64,000 nt of DNA, from the NCBI RefSeq assembly GCF_026151205.1, contig NC_087084.1, positions 9,699,453 to 9,763,452 of the forward strand. Direction: 5' to 3'. Numbering within the stretch: position 1 is the stretch's first letter; the number at the start of each line of letters is the position of its first letter. The position numbers and the translations under genes are program-made. The stretch comes from Bolinopsis microptera. Lineage: Eukaryota; Ctenophora; Tentaculata; Lobata; Bolinopsidae. Below are positions 1 to 10,662 of this stretch, in pieces. Under the pieces are notes generated by a model that worked only from the letters and a program-made list of their open reading frames with translations, did not search any database and was not told the origin of the DNA.

Positions 1-430
1 AATATGTCACTATTATGTCACTTATATGTCACTATTATGTCACTAATATGTCACTAATATGTCACTAATATGTCACTATTATGTCACTAATATGTCACTA
101 ATATGTCACTAATATGTCACTAATATGTCACTAATATGTCACTATATGTCACTATTATGTCACTTATATGTCACTAATATGTCACTATTATGTCACTAAT
201 ATGTCACTAATATGTCACTATTATGTCACTATTATGTCACTATTATGTCACTAATATGTCACTAATATGTCACTATATGTCACTAATATTTCACTAATAT
301 GTCACTATTATGTCACTATTATGTCACTATTATGTCACTTATATGTCACTAATATGTCACTATTATGTCACTTATATGTCACTATTATGTCACTAATATG
401 TCACTATTATGTCACTTATATGTCACTAAT
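1..430. repeat. 11-bp satellite cut by window edge
   Basis: Head-to-tail copies of an 11-bp unit (TATGTCACTAA and the variant TATGTCACTAT), nearly uninterrupted, running off the left edge of the window. The open frames across it are only a translation of the repeat. No gene is seen. Confidence 0.95.
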
Positions 431-489
431 CACATCTCCAACCAGTTTCATTACTCCCTGAATTGAGGAAGCTTTTAAGAAAAGAAGTA

Positions 490-556
490 CTCTTCGTTTT
501 TAATTTTCGTAGAGTTCGGCACATTTTAAAAGTTCGTTGTATGCGTTTTCCCCAGC
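490..556 (-). repeat. Left arm of inverted repeat flanking the LINE
   Basis: This stretch read on the minus strand (GGGGAAAACGC, then a segment with GTGCCGAACTCTAC) matches 1983-2040 read on the plus strand. The two arms bracket the LINE copy at 691-1985 and their GGGGAAA ends face inward. This is either an inverted pair of a short repeat or the ends of an element the LINE entered. Confidence 0.6.
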
Positions 557-688
557 TATGAAGTAATCTGAAAATCACATATGGTATCGCTAAGGCTTTG
601 ACAGTATAGATAGTTAACAATTTTCACTAACACTATTATCCTTTAAAATTTTTATTTTGAATAAAACTATATGTATAAAACATATAAG

Positions 689-690
<2 letters not shown>

Positions 691-728
<38 letters not shown>

Positions 729-1985
729 TTTTTTTTATAAATATGCAACCTACTAAAACCAATGGGGCCCTCCCCGGGGTCATTACTCTCGCATTTGCGT
801 GAGTCGTCCCAAAGGTGTGAAAGTAGGTCAAGATTTGTTCACACCAAGCCCTAGCATTGCTATTTGCTGACCATCTGCCTTCACTGAAGGTATGTTTTTA
901 GAGAGTGGAGGCCGACCGTCAGCTTGGGATGCAGGGCCAAGTGGTCAACAACGTCAAGGCCCCCTTCCGCATGGGCCATGTTGGTTTTGGCAGATACTGT
1001 GGTAATAAGATATGAAGTGAATGAGTGAAATGAAGTGATTGAAAAGGGTGTAAAAGAGGAAGAGCTTGTAAGGTAGTTTAAGAATGGAAGGAAGCAGGGC
1101 ATGTACTACAAAAAACAGTTAGTAGTACTGTAAGATAGTAACAATAACCATTGATAATAAAATAACAAAGACAGCAATATAAATGGGGTGGACAATTTGC
1201 CCTAATCGGCCAAGATCGACACAATAGAACTTTTGTGGCCTATTTTGTCTCCAGTAAGTGAAAGTTTAAGAAGTTTGATATATCCCTGCCAGATCGGCAT
1301 GTCCCCTGCCTGAAATCTTTTGCTAATGTACCATTTGGCAACAATATTAAAATAATTTATAATTTGTGAAGTGTGATTACAAACTATAAAATTAATTTTA
1401 TTGGGGTCTTTGTAATTTGTATCGATTTTCCTTTTTATAAAGTCTTCAAGTATTGTGATGAAGCTATTTGTGTGGATACAATGGAGATAGATATGAGGAA
1501 TTGTTTCTAAGTATGTGTTACACAGGCTACACATGGGAGTATCTGTAACAATTTTCATTTTCTGTCTCATGTATCTACACGTCGTGATCCTCATTAAAAG
1601 CTTATACTGAAATTGAATCAACTTAAAATTTTTAGATACTAAGAAAAATAGGTTGCTAAGAACGACCGCCCAATCTATTGGTTGATTATTTAGGTCAATA
1701 ACCCATTGACGTAATGGGGACAGCTCGTTTGGGCAGATAGAGTCGTACATTTTATCCCGAATTTTACTTCCCTTCACCTGTCCAGTTACAGAATGTAAAA
1801 ATTTAAGTTTTATATTTGAGTCAACAAACTCAATATTCCTTGAGTTAATAGTGGGGCAGTTATATTATATATTTTCTATAAGGGTTTTTAAAGACATGAT
1901 ATCTCGGTCACACTTCACAGTAATATGTATCAGCATGGGCCGCTTTACACTTTGCTGTTTAAATATTAATATCACCACTACATAG
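691..1985 (-). mobile_element. Non-LTR retrotransposon (LINE), 5'-truncated 3' end
   Basis: Minus-strand insertion. A T-rich run at 691-736 is the poly(A) tail. It is followed by a 3' untranslated region (about 740-1201) that recurs at 10990-11493 in the opposite orientation, then by the end of a reverse-transcriptase ORF. Coding similarity stops near 1985, so this is a truncated, dead copy. Seen: shared 3' end with the second copy and the poly(A) tract. Inferred: retrotransposition by target-primed reverse transcription. Confidence 0.85.
1202..1975 (-). pseudogene. LINE reverse transcriptase C-terminal region (zf-RVT)
   Basis: The open part (1202-1777) ends in the C-terminal portion of a non-LTR retrotransposon ORF2. 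It holds a zinc-binding-like motif CSLCNTYLETIPHIYLHC (CX2C...HX4C), typical of the zf-RVT region after the polymerase domain. The frame continues upstream to about 1975, with peptides such as KRPMLIHITVKCDRDIM, interrupted by one TAA at 1865-1867. No AP-endonuclease or catalytic YXDD region is present. The same peptide is encoded at 10663-10991 on the plus strand. It is a fragment with no expected function. Confidence 0.8.
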
Positions 1986-2040
1986 GGGAAACGCACTTAA
2001 CGAACTTTCAAAAGGTGCCGAACTCTACAAACTTTTAAAA
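1983..2040 (+). repeat. Right arm of inverted repeat flanking the LINE
   Basis: Begins GGGGAAACGCACTTAACGAA and matches the reverse complement of 490-556 with mismatches. See the left arm. Confidence 0.6.
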
Positions 2041-2084
2041 GCAGTTAACCGAACTTTTAGCCGATAAAGTAAAAATAACCTATT

Positions 2085-2310
2085 GTATTGAACGGACATC
2101 AATTTGAAACTTGAGGCCCATAGCGTTCATATTAATGTCCGTTCAAATAAAAAGTTTAAAAGTCCGATAAGGTAATGTTATAGCAATAATACGAAATTGT
2201 GCGGTTGTTTCTTCCCTATTTGCGGTTAGAAAGCTCATATTTATGTCCGTTTAGAGAGCTCATATTAATGTCCATTCACGCAATGTCCGGTCAAATAACT
2301 TCCGATAAGC
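2085..2310. repeat. Dispersed repeat with TAATGTCCGTTCAAATAA motif
   Basis: The motif TAATGTCCGTTCAAATAA followed by CCGATAAG occurs near 2130-2175 and again, diverged, at 2283-2310. A reverse-complement copy lies at 8215-8265 (CGGACGTTATTTGACCGAAC). This is an unclassified interspersed repeat. The rest of 2310-2590 shows nothing I can name. Confidence 0.5.
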
Positions 2311-2596
2311 TATCTATATTTTACTGTGCCACGCTCAGCCTGTCATTACGCCGAATCTTTATAAAACGGAATGTTTGTTTATGAACATTATAGCCTGGAG
2401 TCCCCAAGTAAGGTATCTATAATAGAATGTTCAACTGTAGGAGTACAACACAATATTCAACTGTAAGTTATTTCTCCTGGTTTGCCCAGGACCTGGATTG
2501 CGGAAAGGGTTTATCTCTTGGTACTGGCGCCTCTCTTGTTAATTTTTCCATTATATTATACAATATATTTTAAATTTTTTTTTGAGATTTACTCAC

Positions 2597-2730
2597 GCAG
2601 TTCTGTCCACCGGTTATCAGCCAGGCATTAGTTGATTTAGCAGCACTGAGTAAACCCTGTTGAAATGAGCCGCAGATATCGTGAGACACGTTGAAACTCT
2701 TAGCTCCTCCTGTTACTGATATCAATAAAT
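2597..2730 (-). CDS. TRPM-like channel, exon with LISVTGGA motif
   Basis: Fourth of four consecutive exons of a TRPM (transient receptor potential melastatin) cation channel, in the cytosolic N-terminal homology region (LSDAT_euk-type domain). The acceptor is CTCTCCCCAG and the donor is GTGAGT. The exon is 134 nt, enters needing 2 nt to finish a codon and leaves in phase 0. It encodes LLISVTGGAKSFNV and AAKSTNAWLITGG, the hallmark TRPM signature. The usual continuation after ITGG (a GVM...GEA-like segment) is not found between here and the window edge. The next exon must lie beyond position 1 or has been displaced by the LINE and satellite. Family is confident; subtype is not. Confidence 0.85.
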
Positions 2731-3588
2731 CTGGGGAGAGGATAGTTATTACTCAGGATGGTTATTTAGTTATGTTTATTACTCAGGATGATTTTTCAGT
2801 TTGAGTTATGTTAATTATTAAACCTGAGATGAGTAAGAAATCAATTTATATAGCTAATCAGTTCGCTATGTAGACACACTCCTCGGGGAGAGGTTTTTAC
2901 CCCATGGGGGCTGATTCAGAATAAGCGTCCGAAAATACGCAGAATGAGTCTACTTTCTACCCTGGGCCGTTTCACACGATTTGTTAAAATTTGGGCGAGC
3001 GATTTAATTGGAGCGTCTGAAATGAGCAAGAAATGAGAACTAAAATACACTTATTTATTGCTATTTAGAGTTAAGACACAATAAATGAGCAATACAGCAA
3101 TTTATAGCTAATTGGTGCGCTATTTAGACACACTCAATATGTAACCTGATACACGCTGAATCACATTATCACTCACATGCATGGTTACGTGGTATTGGTA
3201 AAAATCATCACTTTTTGTGATTATGGCATCGACAAAAATAATGTTTTCTCAAAATAAACCAATCATTTTAACTATAGACTTATAGATTGAGTGTGTTCTA
3301 GTGTGTAGTGTGTAGTGTATCTACTTATCTAGATTGAACGTGTATTTGGTTAGGTGGAGGTTCCTTAGATTTTCTCGGAAAGTCGTGTTAAAATTAATGT
3401 CGTGGTGTCAGTAAAATGGCAACAGATAAAGTAAGATTACAGATTGTGCGTGGTGTGGAGGTTAGTTAGAACAGTTCTAGTAGAAGTTCCTCTGTGGTAC
3501 CTCTGAAAACTGAAAGTTATAATGTAACACTGTATTCTAACTCTCTACTCTATACTTCTATATAAGTATATAACACTCTTACACTAAC

Positions 3589-3705
3589 CAGGTTCGTTAA
3601 GCTTCCAAAACTCTGTGAACAATCGTTCCAGTTTCTTTATAGTCTCCGTACGACCGTTATCAACTGCTATCCTCATGTACTGTGGCTGAGTGGTTGTGTC
3701 CACAC
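3589..3705 (-). CDS. TRPM-like channel, third visible exon
   Basis: 117 nt between acceptor AATTTGTTAG and donor GTTAGTG. Phase in is 2 nt and phase out is 1 nt, matching the neighbours on both sides. It encodes a segment with QYMRIAVDNG and KLERLFTEFWKLNEP. In TRPM proteins a segment of this kind (YVR..., ending W-x-L-x-x-P) directly precedes the LISVTGGA motif, as it does here after splicing. Confidence 0.8.
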
Positions 3706-3987
3706 CTAACAAATTATAACATTTATATATTTGGAAATTGTTCCATCCACTTTTTTGTAAAAAAGTAAAAGTGGAAGGTTATAAATGATTGTTGGTGCAG
3801 AAAAAGATGGATTTTGGAGGTAAATTGTTAATGATAAGTGAAATGCCATTTGAGCAATTTAAATCTTGCAATAGGAGCTTCGCACACTATCAAGTCATAA
3901 AAACACGATCCAAAGAATGTTGAGTTAATAAGTTAATAAAAAAAGAGTGTGCTCTTGTATTATTAACTTATTGTTAACAGTGCTAAC

Positions 3988-4118
3988 CTGAGAAGTTAAT
4001 CTTGCCAAAAGCACAGTTCTCAACAAGAGTGGTACAGCTGGGCTGGTCCCATTTAGCGTCTGGGGTCATCTCCACCGTCCTCGGGAGATGGTTAGACCTT
4101 TTGTTCCCGCACTTGCAT
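3988..4118 (-). CDS. TRPM-like channel, second visible exon
   Basis: 131 nt between acceptor ATATCCTAG and donor GTTAGC; one nucleotide completes the previous codon and one is left over. It encodes CKCGNKRSNH, a W in DAKWDQPS, and ENCAFGKINFSG. These match the TRPM N-terminal C-x-CG...H...W...A-F-G-x-I-x-F-G pattern. The join to the 3589-3705 exon gives an unbroken frame. Nothing else recognisable lies in the 280-bp intron. Confidence 0.85.
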
Positions 4119-4364
4119 CTAGGATATATTCTCATTATTGTTTGGTTAAAGGTAGACTTTCTTTTACTGAATTAGTTTTTCGTAGTTTGCAGAAATACTG
4201 CTGTTTTCTGACAAAAGTGCCTAAATACCACTCAAAAATCCTAGGACTATAAGCACATTTTTGAGAAAACGGCAGTATTGATCTTCTTAATATGTTTAAT
4301 ATAAAAACGACATTAAAAGGGCTGTTAGATAATATATGTACTTAGAAAAGACCAATAAACTTAC

Positions 4365-4453
4365 ATGGGGTCATCTTTGTGGTCTTTTTTCTTCACAAAC
4401 TTACAGCATTCCCTCACATTAATCTGTCGCCTAACCCAATCTTCGAACGTTTT
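4365..4453 (-). CDS. TRPM-like channel, first recognised exon
   Basis: 89 nt between a good acceptor (TTTTTTGCAG) and a consensus donor (GTAAGT). It enters in phase 0 and leaves with 2 nt. It encodes KTFEDWVRRQ and VRECCKFVKKKD, equivalent to the W-I-x-x-x-F-x-x-R-E-C stretch at the start of the TRPM homology region. A pogo/Tigger element begins 70 bp upstream in the intron. Exons further 5' are uncertain; see 7015-7083 and 8528-8926. Confidence 0.8.
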
Positions 4454-4523
4454 CTGCAAAAAAGTAGCGTTAACAATTTGTTACTGTTAATAATAAGGCA
4501 TTGTTAATCATGTAATAATGATA

Positions 4524-5786
4524 CCTTAGTTCCCAAAAATTTGTGTGCCATTATATTGAGCACAATTTATTTGAGCCCGAAAAATTTGGGCAGAAAATTT
4601 GAACTCATTTGGGCGACCGAAAATTTGGGCACAAATTCTTCGAAAAATGAACGATTTTCCACTAAAATTTCAGTTACATATTTGTTCATTATTATTCCTT
4701 ATTATTCCAGTCATTTTGCTTTCAATTTTAAGCATGTAGGTGGTAGTCTGAGTTGTTTCGCATTATGAAATTTACGATCTGCCCAGTAACTACTAAAAAA
4801 TACAGTGATGATGGCACAGTACAAAATGATAGATATATACAATAGTGATATTTAGTCTCTCAATCAGATAGTTTAGTCTACTTACACTCAGCATATCTTA
4901 TCATACCCCTTTCACGTACAATTATCATTATGACGCCTCACCAGATGGTCGAAAGGTTTGACCAGTGTCCAGTTCTTTGAAAAAACCCTTCTTCCCCACA
5001 TAGAATCAGTTAGAGCCTCCATCAACAACCCTGAGCAGAAAGCGCTATTGATATCAGATGTGTTTCGGGCCCAACACACACAGACACTAAAAGATCTGAT
5101 GACAGCCAACAACTGCATCCTACAGAAAGTTCCAGCTAATATGACCCATCATCTACAGCCCCTGGACATATCTATCAATGGACTGGCTAAGAAATTCATG
5201 CGCAATAAGTACGAAGATTGGTACGCGAAAAACATAGTGTGTCAGCTCAATGGAGGAGTTTCATCAGACAATGTGAAAATTGATACCCGCTTGACAGTGA
5301 TCCGTGAAGTACACGCTCGTTGGATCAACGAACTTTTTGTCTATTTAAAAGGGAGGCCAGATGACATAAGGAAAGGCTTTGAGAAGTCGGGTTTAACTGA
5401 TGCTTGTAGATCAGACTTTACGGTGGATGATAATCCATTTGCAGATCTTGTTTAAATCTCTAGCTATCCGTACCTCTAGCCATTTGTTTTATTATAGTAG
5501 CTGTAAGCTATTCCAGTTATTTCTATTCATTTAAAATATAAGCCTTTTTACTTGGTCAAGCCATGAATGACAGATTAGAAAACTAAAATTTCAAATATTA
5601 TTTCACTTGGATATGAAGAAAAAGCCATCTTTCTATAGATTTCAGGGCCACAGGCCAAATGCCAAAAGTTTGGTTAGCAAAAAACTTATCAGACGGAAAA
5701 GATTTATGCAATTAATTTGGTCTGCAAAAAATTTGGGCGAGAGGCCCGCTCAAATTTTTTGTCGCCCAAATTTTTGGGAATTAAGG
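4524..5786 (+). mobile_element. pogo/Tigger-type DNA transposon, internally deleted
   Basis: Terminal inverted repeats CCTTAGTTCCCAAAAATTTG (left) and its near reverse complement ending at 5786 (right, AATTTTTGGGAATTAAGG), flanked by TA on both sides as expected for this superfamily. Several internal AAATTTGGGC motifs repeat near both ends. It carries only the C-terminal part of a DDE transposase (4958-5455). It lies in an intron of the TRPM-like gene. Confidence 0.75.
4958..5455 (+). pseudogene. DDE transposase C-terminal fragment (pogo/Tigger family)
   Basis: 165-residue open frame without a convincing ATG. Recognised from LLISDVFRAQHT (second catalytic Asp region) and VPANMTHHLQPLDISINGLA (T-x-x-x-QPLD, third acidic residue), followed by a K/R-rich helix. 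Full pogo/Tigger transposases also have an N-terminal HTH pair and the first catalytic Asp, both missing here, so this copy cannot be autonomous. It lies inside matching terminal repeats. Low divergence from the family motifs suggests a fairly recent insertion. Confidence 0.85.
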
Positions 5787-5819
5787 TACCAAGGAAATGA
5801 GATGTCGCTTCTTAATTAG

Positions 5820-6267
5820 GTTTTGAGATTTTATCAGCCTCATTGCTTATAATTTCGATTTATTTATTAGCAGATCGCATTTAATTTCTGGGTGCAAAAA
5901 GCCGCATCGAATTTTCTGACCAGCACTATATTTACTCGCACACGACCAAAGTGTTAAAGATTCACGTTATCAATTAGTGCGCTCCAGTGAATCGGCGAAT
6001 GGTTCCCACGAAATTGGAATTGAATTTAGACAGAATATGAAAAACAAAAGAAACTGCATTTCAGTAGTACGGGTTTCCGTGGGATGAAAGATTCGGCGTA
6101 AAAAAACGTGTTGTACAGGGGGACCGTGTAATGGAGGAGGTAGCCTGTTTTCCTGGCTATAAGCCGGCTGTAAGAAGGCTATTAGCTAGAGGGTTGTTAC
6201 CGTAACAGCCGGCTATAAGCCGGTCAATATCCGGTCGGTATTGTACATATTTTCCTTTGTGTGAGCC
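5820..6267. other. Intergenic or intronic stretch, no gene seen
   Basis: AT-rich sequence. The only structure is a local inverted motif around 6160-6235 (AGCCGGCT and TAAGCCGG recur several times). Confidence 0.5.
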
Positions 6268-6615
6268 TAACATACCAGGCTTGTCCGCTGCCGCTGGACG
6301 CCGCGGCCCCGGTCAATTTGACCTCGCCGCACGCCGCCGGTACCACCCCCGGCGTACGACGGCGTGAATTATGTAACATCGAATTTTTCCGTATGATCAT
6401 CTGAAAGTTTCACTCAAAATTCAATTTCAGATTTACAAATAAGATAAATAAATAAATCAAATTAAAATCAAATTTTTGCACAGATCAATTTTACTCAATT
6501 GTCGGAAAAAAAGCACGATAATAGACCAAATTTTTGTCTTTTAGGGTCGATCTCACGCCGGCATACGCCGCCGCCGCCGACTGGTTAAGCCACGGCGGAC
6601 AAGCCTGTAACATAT
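6268..6615. mobile_element. hAT-like MITE with 8-bp target duplication
   Basis: Ends CAGGCTTGTCCGC (6276) and GCGGACAAGCCTG (to 6607) form a 13-bp inverted repeat. They are flanked by TAACATAC and TAACATAT, a near-perfect 8-bp duplication as made by hAT transposases. The ends are strikingly GC- and CpG-rich (CGCCGCCG runs) around an AT-rich middle. There is no coding capacity. Confidence 0.65.
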
Positions 6616-7014
6616 ACGTGGGAATTATTATGCATTTTAGAGATAATAGCTAGACAAAATTAGAAACAAATTACTAAATTAGGAGATCTTAAAGCTGAGA
6701 TAGCATCATAAACATAATAGTAGTATGTATCGGAATATTGACATAGTGCCTCGCCGGGCTAAAGTAGTGGATGACCTTGCTGTACGGCAAGTTAAACAAG
6801 GATCTGAAACTACTAGGTTCCGTACAGACTCAACTCTGCACCCGTGTCAATATGTTCATTATATGCAAGCCTCTTGATTTATAGTCTCTATCAATATATG
6901 ATTTTCTTTTCAGTCAACCCATACTGCTAAGGCTTAAAACACAAAGAATTCACCAAAGGTGAACAAATATCTTTCAGGTGCATAGAAATAATAAGTTATA
7001 ACTTTATATAGTAC

Positions 7015-7083
7015 CTTTTCGAAATACGAAAGATCGGGTTTTGTTGCACCAAGGCCTCTCATTATAGAAGCTTCTCGGAAACC
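7015..7083 (-). CDS. Candidate exon upstream of TRPM-like exons
   Basis: Open segment ending at a plausible donor (GAAAAG then GTACTA). It encodes REASIMRGLGATKPDLSYFEK and leaves in phase 0, which fits the phase-0 entry of the TRPM-like exon at 4365-4453. The acceptor is unclear: the sequence just upstream is a 14-bp tandem repeat. It could be an N-terminal exon of the channel or chance. Confidence 0.35.
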
Positions 7084-7094
7084 TCCACGTGATA

Positions 7095-7182
7095 TAGGCA
7101 TCGCTCCCACGTGATCTAGGCAACGTGATCCAGGCAACGTGATCTAGGCAACGGTATCTAGGCAACGATATCTAGGCATCGC
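7095..7182. repeat. 14-bp tandem repeat next to exon candidate
   Basis: About five imperfect copies of CACGTGATCTAGGCAA-like units (GATCTAGGCAAC core) sit directly on the 5' side of the exon candidate at 7015-7083 as read on the minus strand. No gene is seen in 7183-7800. Confidence 0.6.
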
Positions 7183-7804
7183 GCAAGCCGAAACTATGGC
7201 TTAATAGTAACCCAAAAAGCAAATATACATATTGGTGAATGCCTAGCCTGCATATATGTTATTTATGTAGCCCTCTCTGATAACTGATATGCGTGACAAT
7301 ACTAGGTCCAATAACGGGTAATGTACAAATATACTGTAAAGTACGAGGCACTGTGAGATACCTGGCACAGTAAAATGCTTCATGTTAAAATCCCTGTCGA
7401 CCTTAAATTTATTAATGGATAAAATGTATGGCACGTGTTTTTACTATGTGTCAGGAATGAAGACGTTGACAAAAAGTAATTCAGCTTAAACTATGTAAAT
7501 AAGCTACAAAGATGATATTATGTAAATATGTTACAAAAATGAACAATGTACTGATAGTGATAATGACTAGTAAAGTATTCACACCTTTTGTACAAATTCC
7601 ACAAAGTTAAATACCGAAACCTGTAAACTCTTTTAGTTAACGTCACTGATCATGAGTTGGTACAGGCAATTACCGACCACGTACAGTCACTTTGTCACGT
7701 TGCACAATTAACTAATGGACAATGTGGAATTTAATCAAGAGATAACCAGGAAGATTTATTAACTATTTTATTATTTCGTTTTATTATTGTACTGTTGACT
7801 TTTT

Positions 7805-7910
7805 GGTTCTCTTGCGATAGTGTAAACGCGATAGCTAGCGCCATCCAGCGTTAATTAGCCTAAGCGTTGGATGGCGCTAGCTATCGCGTTTACACTATCG
7901 CAAAAGAACC
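7805..7910. repeat. Near-perfect 106-bp hairpin
   Basis: Arms 7805-7850 and 7864-7910 (start GGTTCTCTTGCGATAGTG) pair almost perfectly around a 13-nt loop (TTAATTAGCCTAA). Arms include CGCGATAGCTAGCGCCATCC. This is probably a tiny foldback MITE; no flanking duplication is obvious. Confidence 0.8.
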
Positions 7911-8002
7911 GACTCTTATATTTCGCCGGACAACACTAACGCTTAGACCACGCAGTAAAACGAATAAGTACATCTACATTGATTATATACTTTTTCCGTT
8001 TT

Positions 8003-8527
8003 TATTGCTATTTACACGTGACACGTGTAAATAGAGCATTTGCACGTGCAAACGTGTTTATTAGTAATAACTCGACGCATGAAAGTCAACATATTAATTT
8101 CATCTTTTGATGCGACCGATTTGTATTCCAACCTTCTTCCATCTGTGAATAGCAATTAGGTCGTATTAAGATACGGATCACAAAGGCATTCATTAAATGT
8201 ATTTAATTTTACTGTCTTATCGGACGTTATTTGACCGAACATTAAAATGAACGCTAGGGCCTCTAGCCGCCTAGCTTCCAATTAATGTTCATTCGAATGA
8301 TGTTTGATATGGTTTGTATTTTCTGAATGCGAAGTTGGGAATTTGCCAACTGATTTACCTGCTCATTATCAACTTCTTCCTTTGTTATTGCTATTTGCAG
8401 GTGCAATTAGAGCATTAGCACGTGCAAATATAGGATTTACCTGCTCATCATATCAACAACTTTCTCCTTTGTTATTGCTATTAGCCCGTGCAATTAGAGC
8501 ATTTGCACGTGCAAATGTAGGATTTAC
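8003..8527 (-). repeat. 82-87-bp repeat containing a splice donor
   Basis: Three units begin at 8352, 8434 and 8521 on the plus strand (GATTTACCTGCTCAT). Read on the minus strand, each carries GATGAGCAG followed by GTAAATC, i.e. the last bases of the exon at 8528 plus the start of its intron. A partial fourth unit without the donor lies at 8003-8052 (GCATTTGCACGTGCAAA). Confidence 0.8.
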
Positions 8528-8926
8528 CTGCTCATCAACAAATTCCTCCTTATCTTTCTTCCGTCCTAACGTTATCTTCCCAATCATCAGATCGAATCTA
8601 GTCTTGTTCCTGTACTTGTTATTACCAGCACTTGATGCTGCTGACTCACTAAGCCGGGTTTCCTTCATCTTAATATTAGCTGCATCCTTGAAGCTAACTC
8701 TAGGTCCTCTCTTAGTGGAGGAGGTAGCGATGATCATATCTGCTACTGATTTAAGAGGTCCCTCTACAGCAGGGGAGGTAGCGGTGATCATATCTGCTAC
8801 TGATTTTGGAGGTTCCATTGATTCTATACCATTACTTGGGTTCTCCATTGGATCCGCTGGTACAAACCCCCGAGTCTTTGTGATGGGCAGATAAGACGAT
8901 AACAAACCCGCTTCACGCTTGTCCAA
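8528..8926 (-). CDS. Candidate exon, low-complexity Ser/Ala/Lys protein segment
   Basis: Open frame of about 130 residues ending at a donor GATGAGCAG then GTAAATC, exit phase 0 (last residues KKDKEEFVDEQ). The 5' edge is uncertain; the best acceptors lie near 8880-8860 (TTTGTACCAG) or upstream of 8900. It has an internal duplication: KSVADMI occurs twice about 20 residues apart. Composition (S, A, E, K rich, no hydrophobic core) suggests a disordered region. It is on the same strand as and upstream of the TRPM-like exons, so it could be part of the same gene, but nothing proves this. I recognise no family. Confidence 0.5.
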
Positions 8927-10139
8927 CAGCAGTTAAACAATACTCAATACTGATTTTAACTTTTTTTATACACGTGTATAATTTATACATGTGTATTTCG
9001 CAGTGTACATAAAAAAGAGCTGTTCTCTAAAATGCAGCTATTAAAAAAGCGTCAAGTAGCTGAGATACAAAAGAGAACAGTTTGACTCAGTAGAATGGGG
9101 AGCCCTTGCACTATTCACTTGTACTCTCTCAAACATCTACACGGCATAATCGATAGGGCTATAAGGTAGCGGCGACATTTGAGCTATTTATGAGCAGACA
9201 TACTGGGGGGATTATCGAGAGACTTGATTGTGTTGTTAATATGAGGTAATTGGTTATTATATTATGGTTAATATTATTCAATAGATTCATTAGTCGCTTC
9301 TATAAATAGTGTGGATCACAGTAAGATACTAAGTGATAAACACTCGATCTTACCAGAAATTTACTTTTAAAAGTGGGTAAAAAACCCACGAACCAACACA
9401 CGTGCAGGGAATATATTAAATATGCCTTTTGTTTGTTGAATATCTATTTAGACACCTTTGTTTAATGATTATCTTTTATTCATCTTTTGTTGTATCTTCT
9501 TGGTATAAACGACTTATTATGTTATCAAGCAACTGTATCTAGTATTCAGGTCAGACACAATTCTCACGACGGCACGTACTGGCTCAAGGACTTTGCTTAA
9601 TCTGAGAACAACGCTAGGAAATATTGCGGGTTCCGATCACAAGATCGGTGGTAGCAATTATCCTTTCTCTGAAAAACCCTATCAATGATAGTAGCATGTA
9701 CAATGTACATAGGACTAAGCCGAAACCCAAGCGGTATAACGTAAATTGACTAACTGGAAATGAAGAAGTTAGATAAAATATTGTTGTTGGGATCCGCAAA
9801 CCAACAAGACCCAAATCGCAGTGATGACAAAGATCAGATATTTGGTCTTTCAGAACAGCATGAGTAGAACTTTAGACTATGAAATTAAATCACAACTTTA
9901 GTGTGGACAGATCTGTGTCCAGCAGTCATGAGATCCAGACAGTGATACTTGACCGACAAGTGTGGAGGGGATACATAGCTGCTCGGACTTTGGAGCCGAC
10001 CTAAGTCAGTAAGTTACAGATACAGGATTAAAAAAGGCGAAGGTTGTTAGAGACTGGTCTGTGAACAGTGAATCACTTCACAGGAAAGGAACACTGAAAC
10101 TGTTTGTTGGTGTCTCTAGCCCACTTGCCACTCTGGTAA
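8927..10139. other. No gene recognised
   Basis: AT-rich sequence with only short open frames and no convincing splice pairs. Confidence 0.4.
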
Positions 10140-10316
10140 TGTAGAAGGTGCGTGTGAAGCAGATGAGATCCCTAATGAGCTCTTGAAGTATGCTGGAACC
10201 AAGTTTAGTGCAGCATTCTCAGATATTGCAAATCCGTGTTTTACGGCCAAAACATGTATCAGTGACATTGGGAAACATATTTTGTATCTCTTAACAGGAA
10301 GATCTTATCTGTGCTA
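10140..10316 (+). pseudogene. LINE reverse transcriptase N-terminal fragment
   Basis: One frame reads ADEIPNELLKYAG, then FSDIANPCF and ISDIGKHILYLL. This resembles the start of non-LTR reverse-transcriptase domains (GPDxIPxELLKxxG ... W). It is interrupted by a stop near 10316 and frameshifts. It may be another decayed LINE, or part of the copy at 10663 with the middle deleted. Confidence 0.45.
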
Positions 10317-10662
10317 ATGCCAAACCGTATCCAAGATTAGGGATTAGGGTATGCGACGAGATTATTTCTCGATAAGATAATTGGGTAAAAATCTTTATCG
10401 GTTGATCTCGATAATTTGGCACTGATAACCGTTAAAATTAAACCAAAATTCCTCCGACTTAAACATAGAAATTTAAGATTTAATCCTTGATACATTTACT
10501 ATTTCTCATGATCAATATAACAGTAGTTATAGTGTAATAACTTTTGCATATTACTAATATAACGTATAAGGCATAAGCCATACCTAAATTATTTTTAATA
10601 CAGAGTAGAGCTCACTATATTATGGAGACCGAGTTATGACTTATGTCAAGTCTTAGTAGTCT

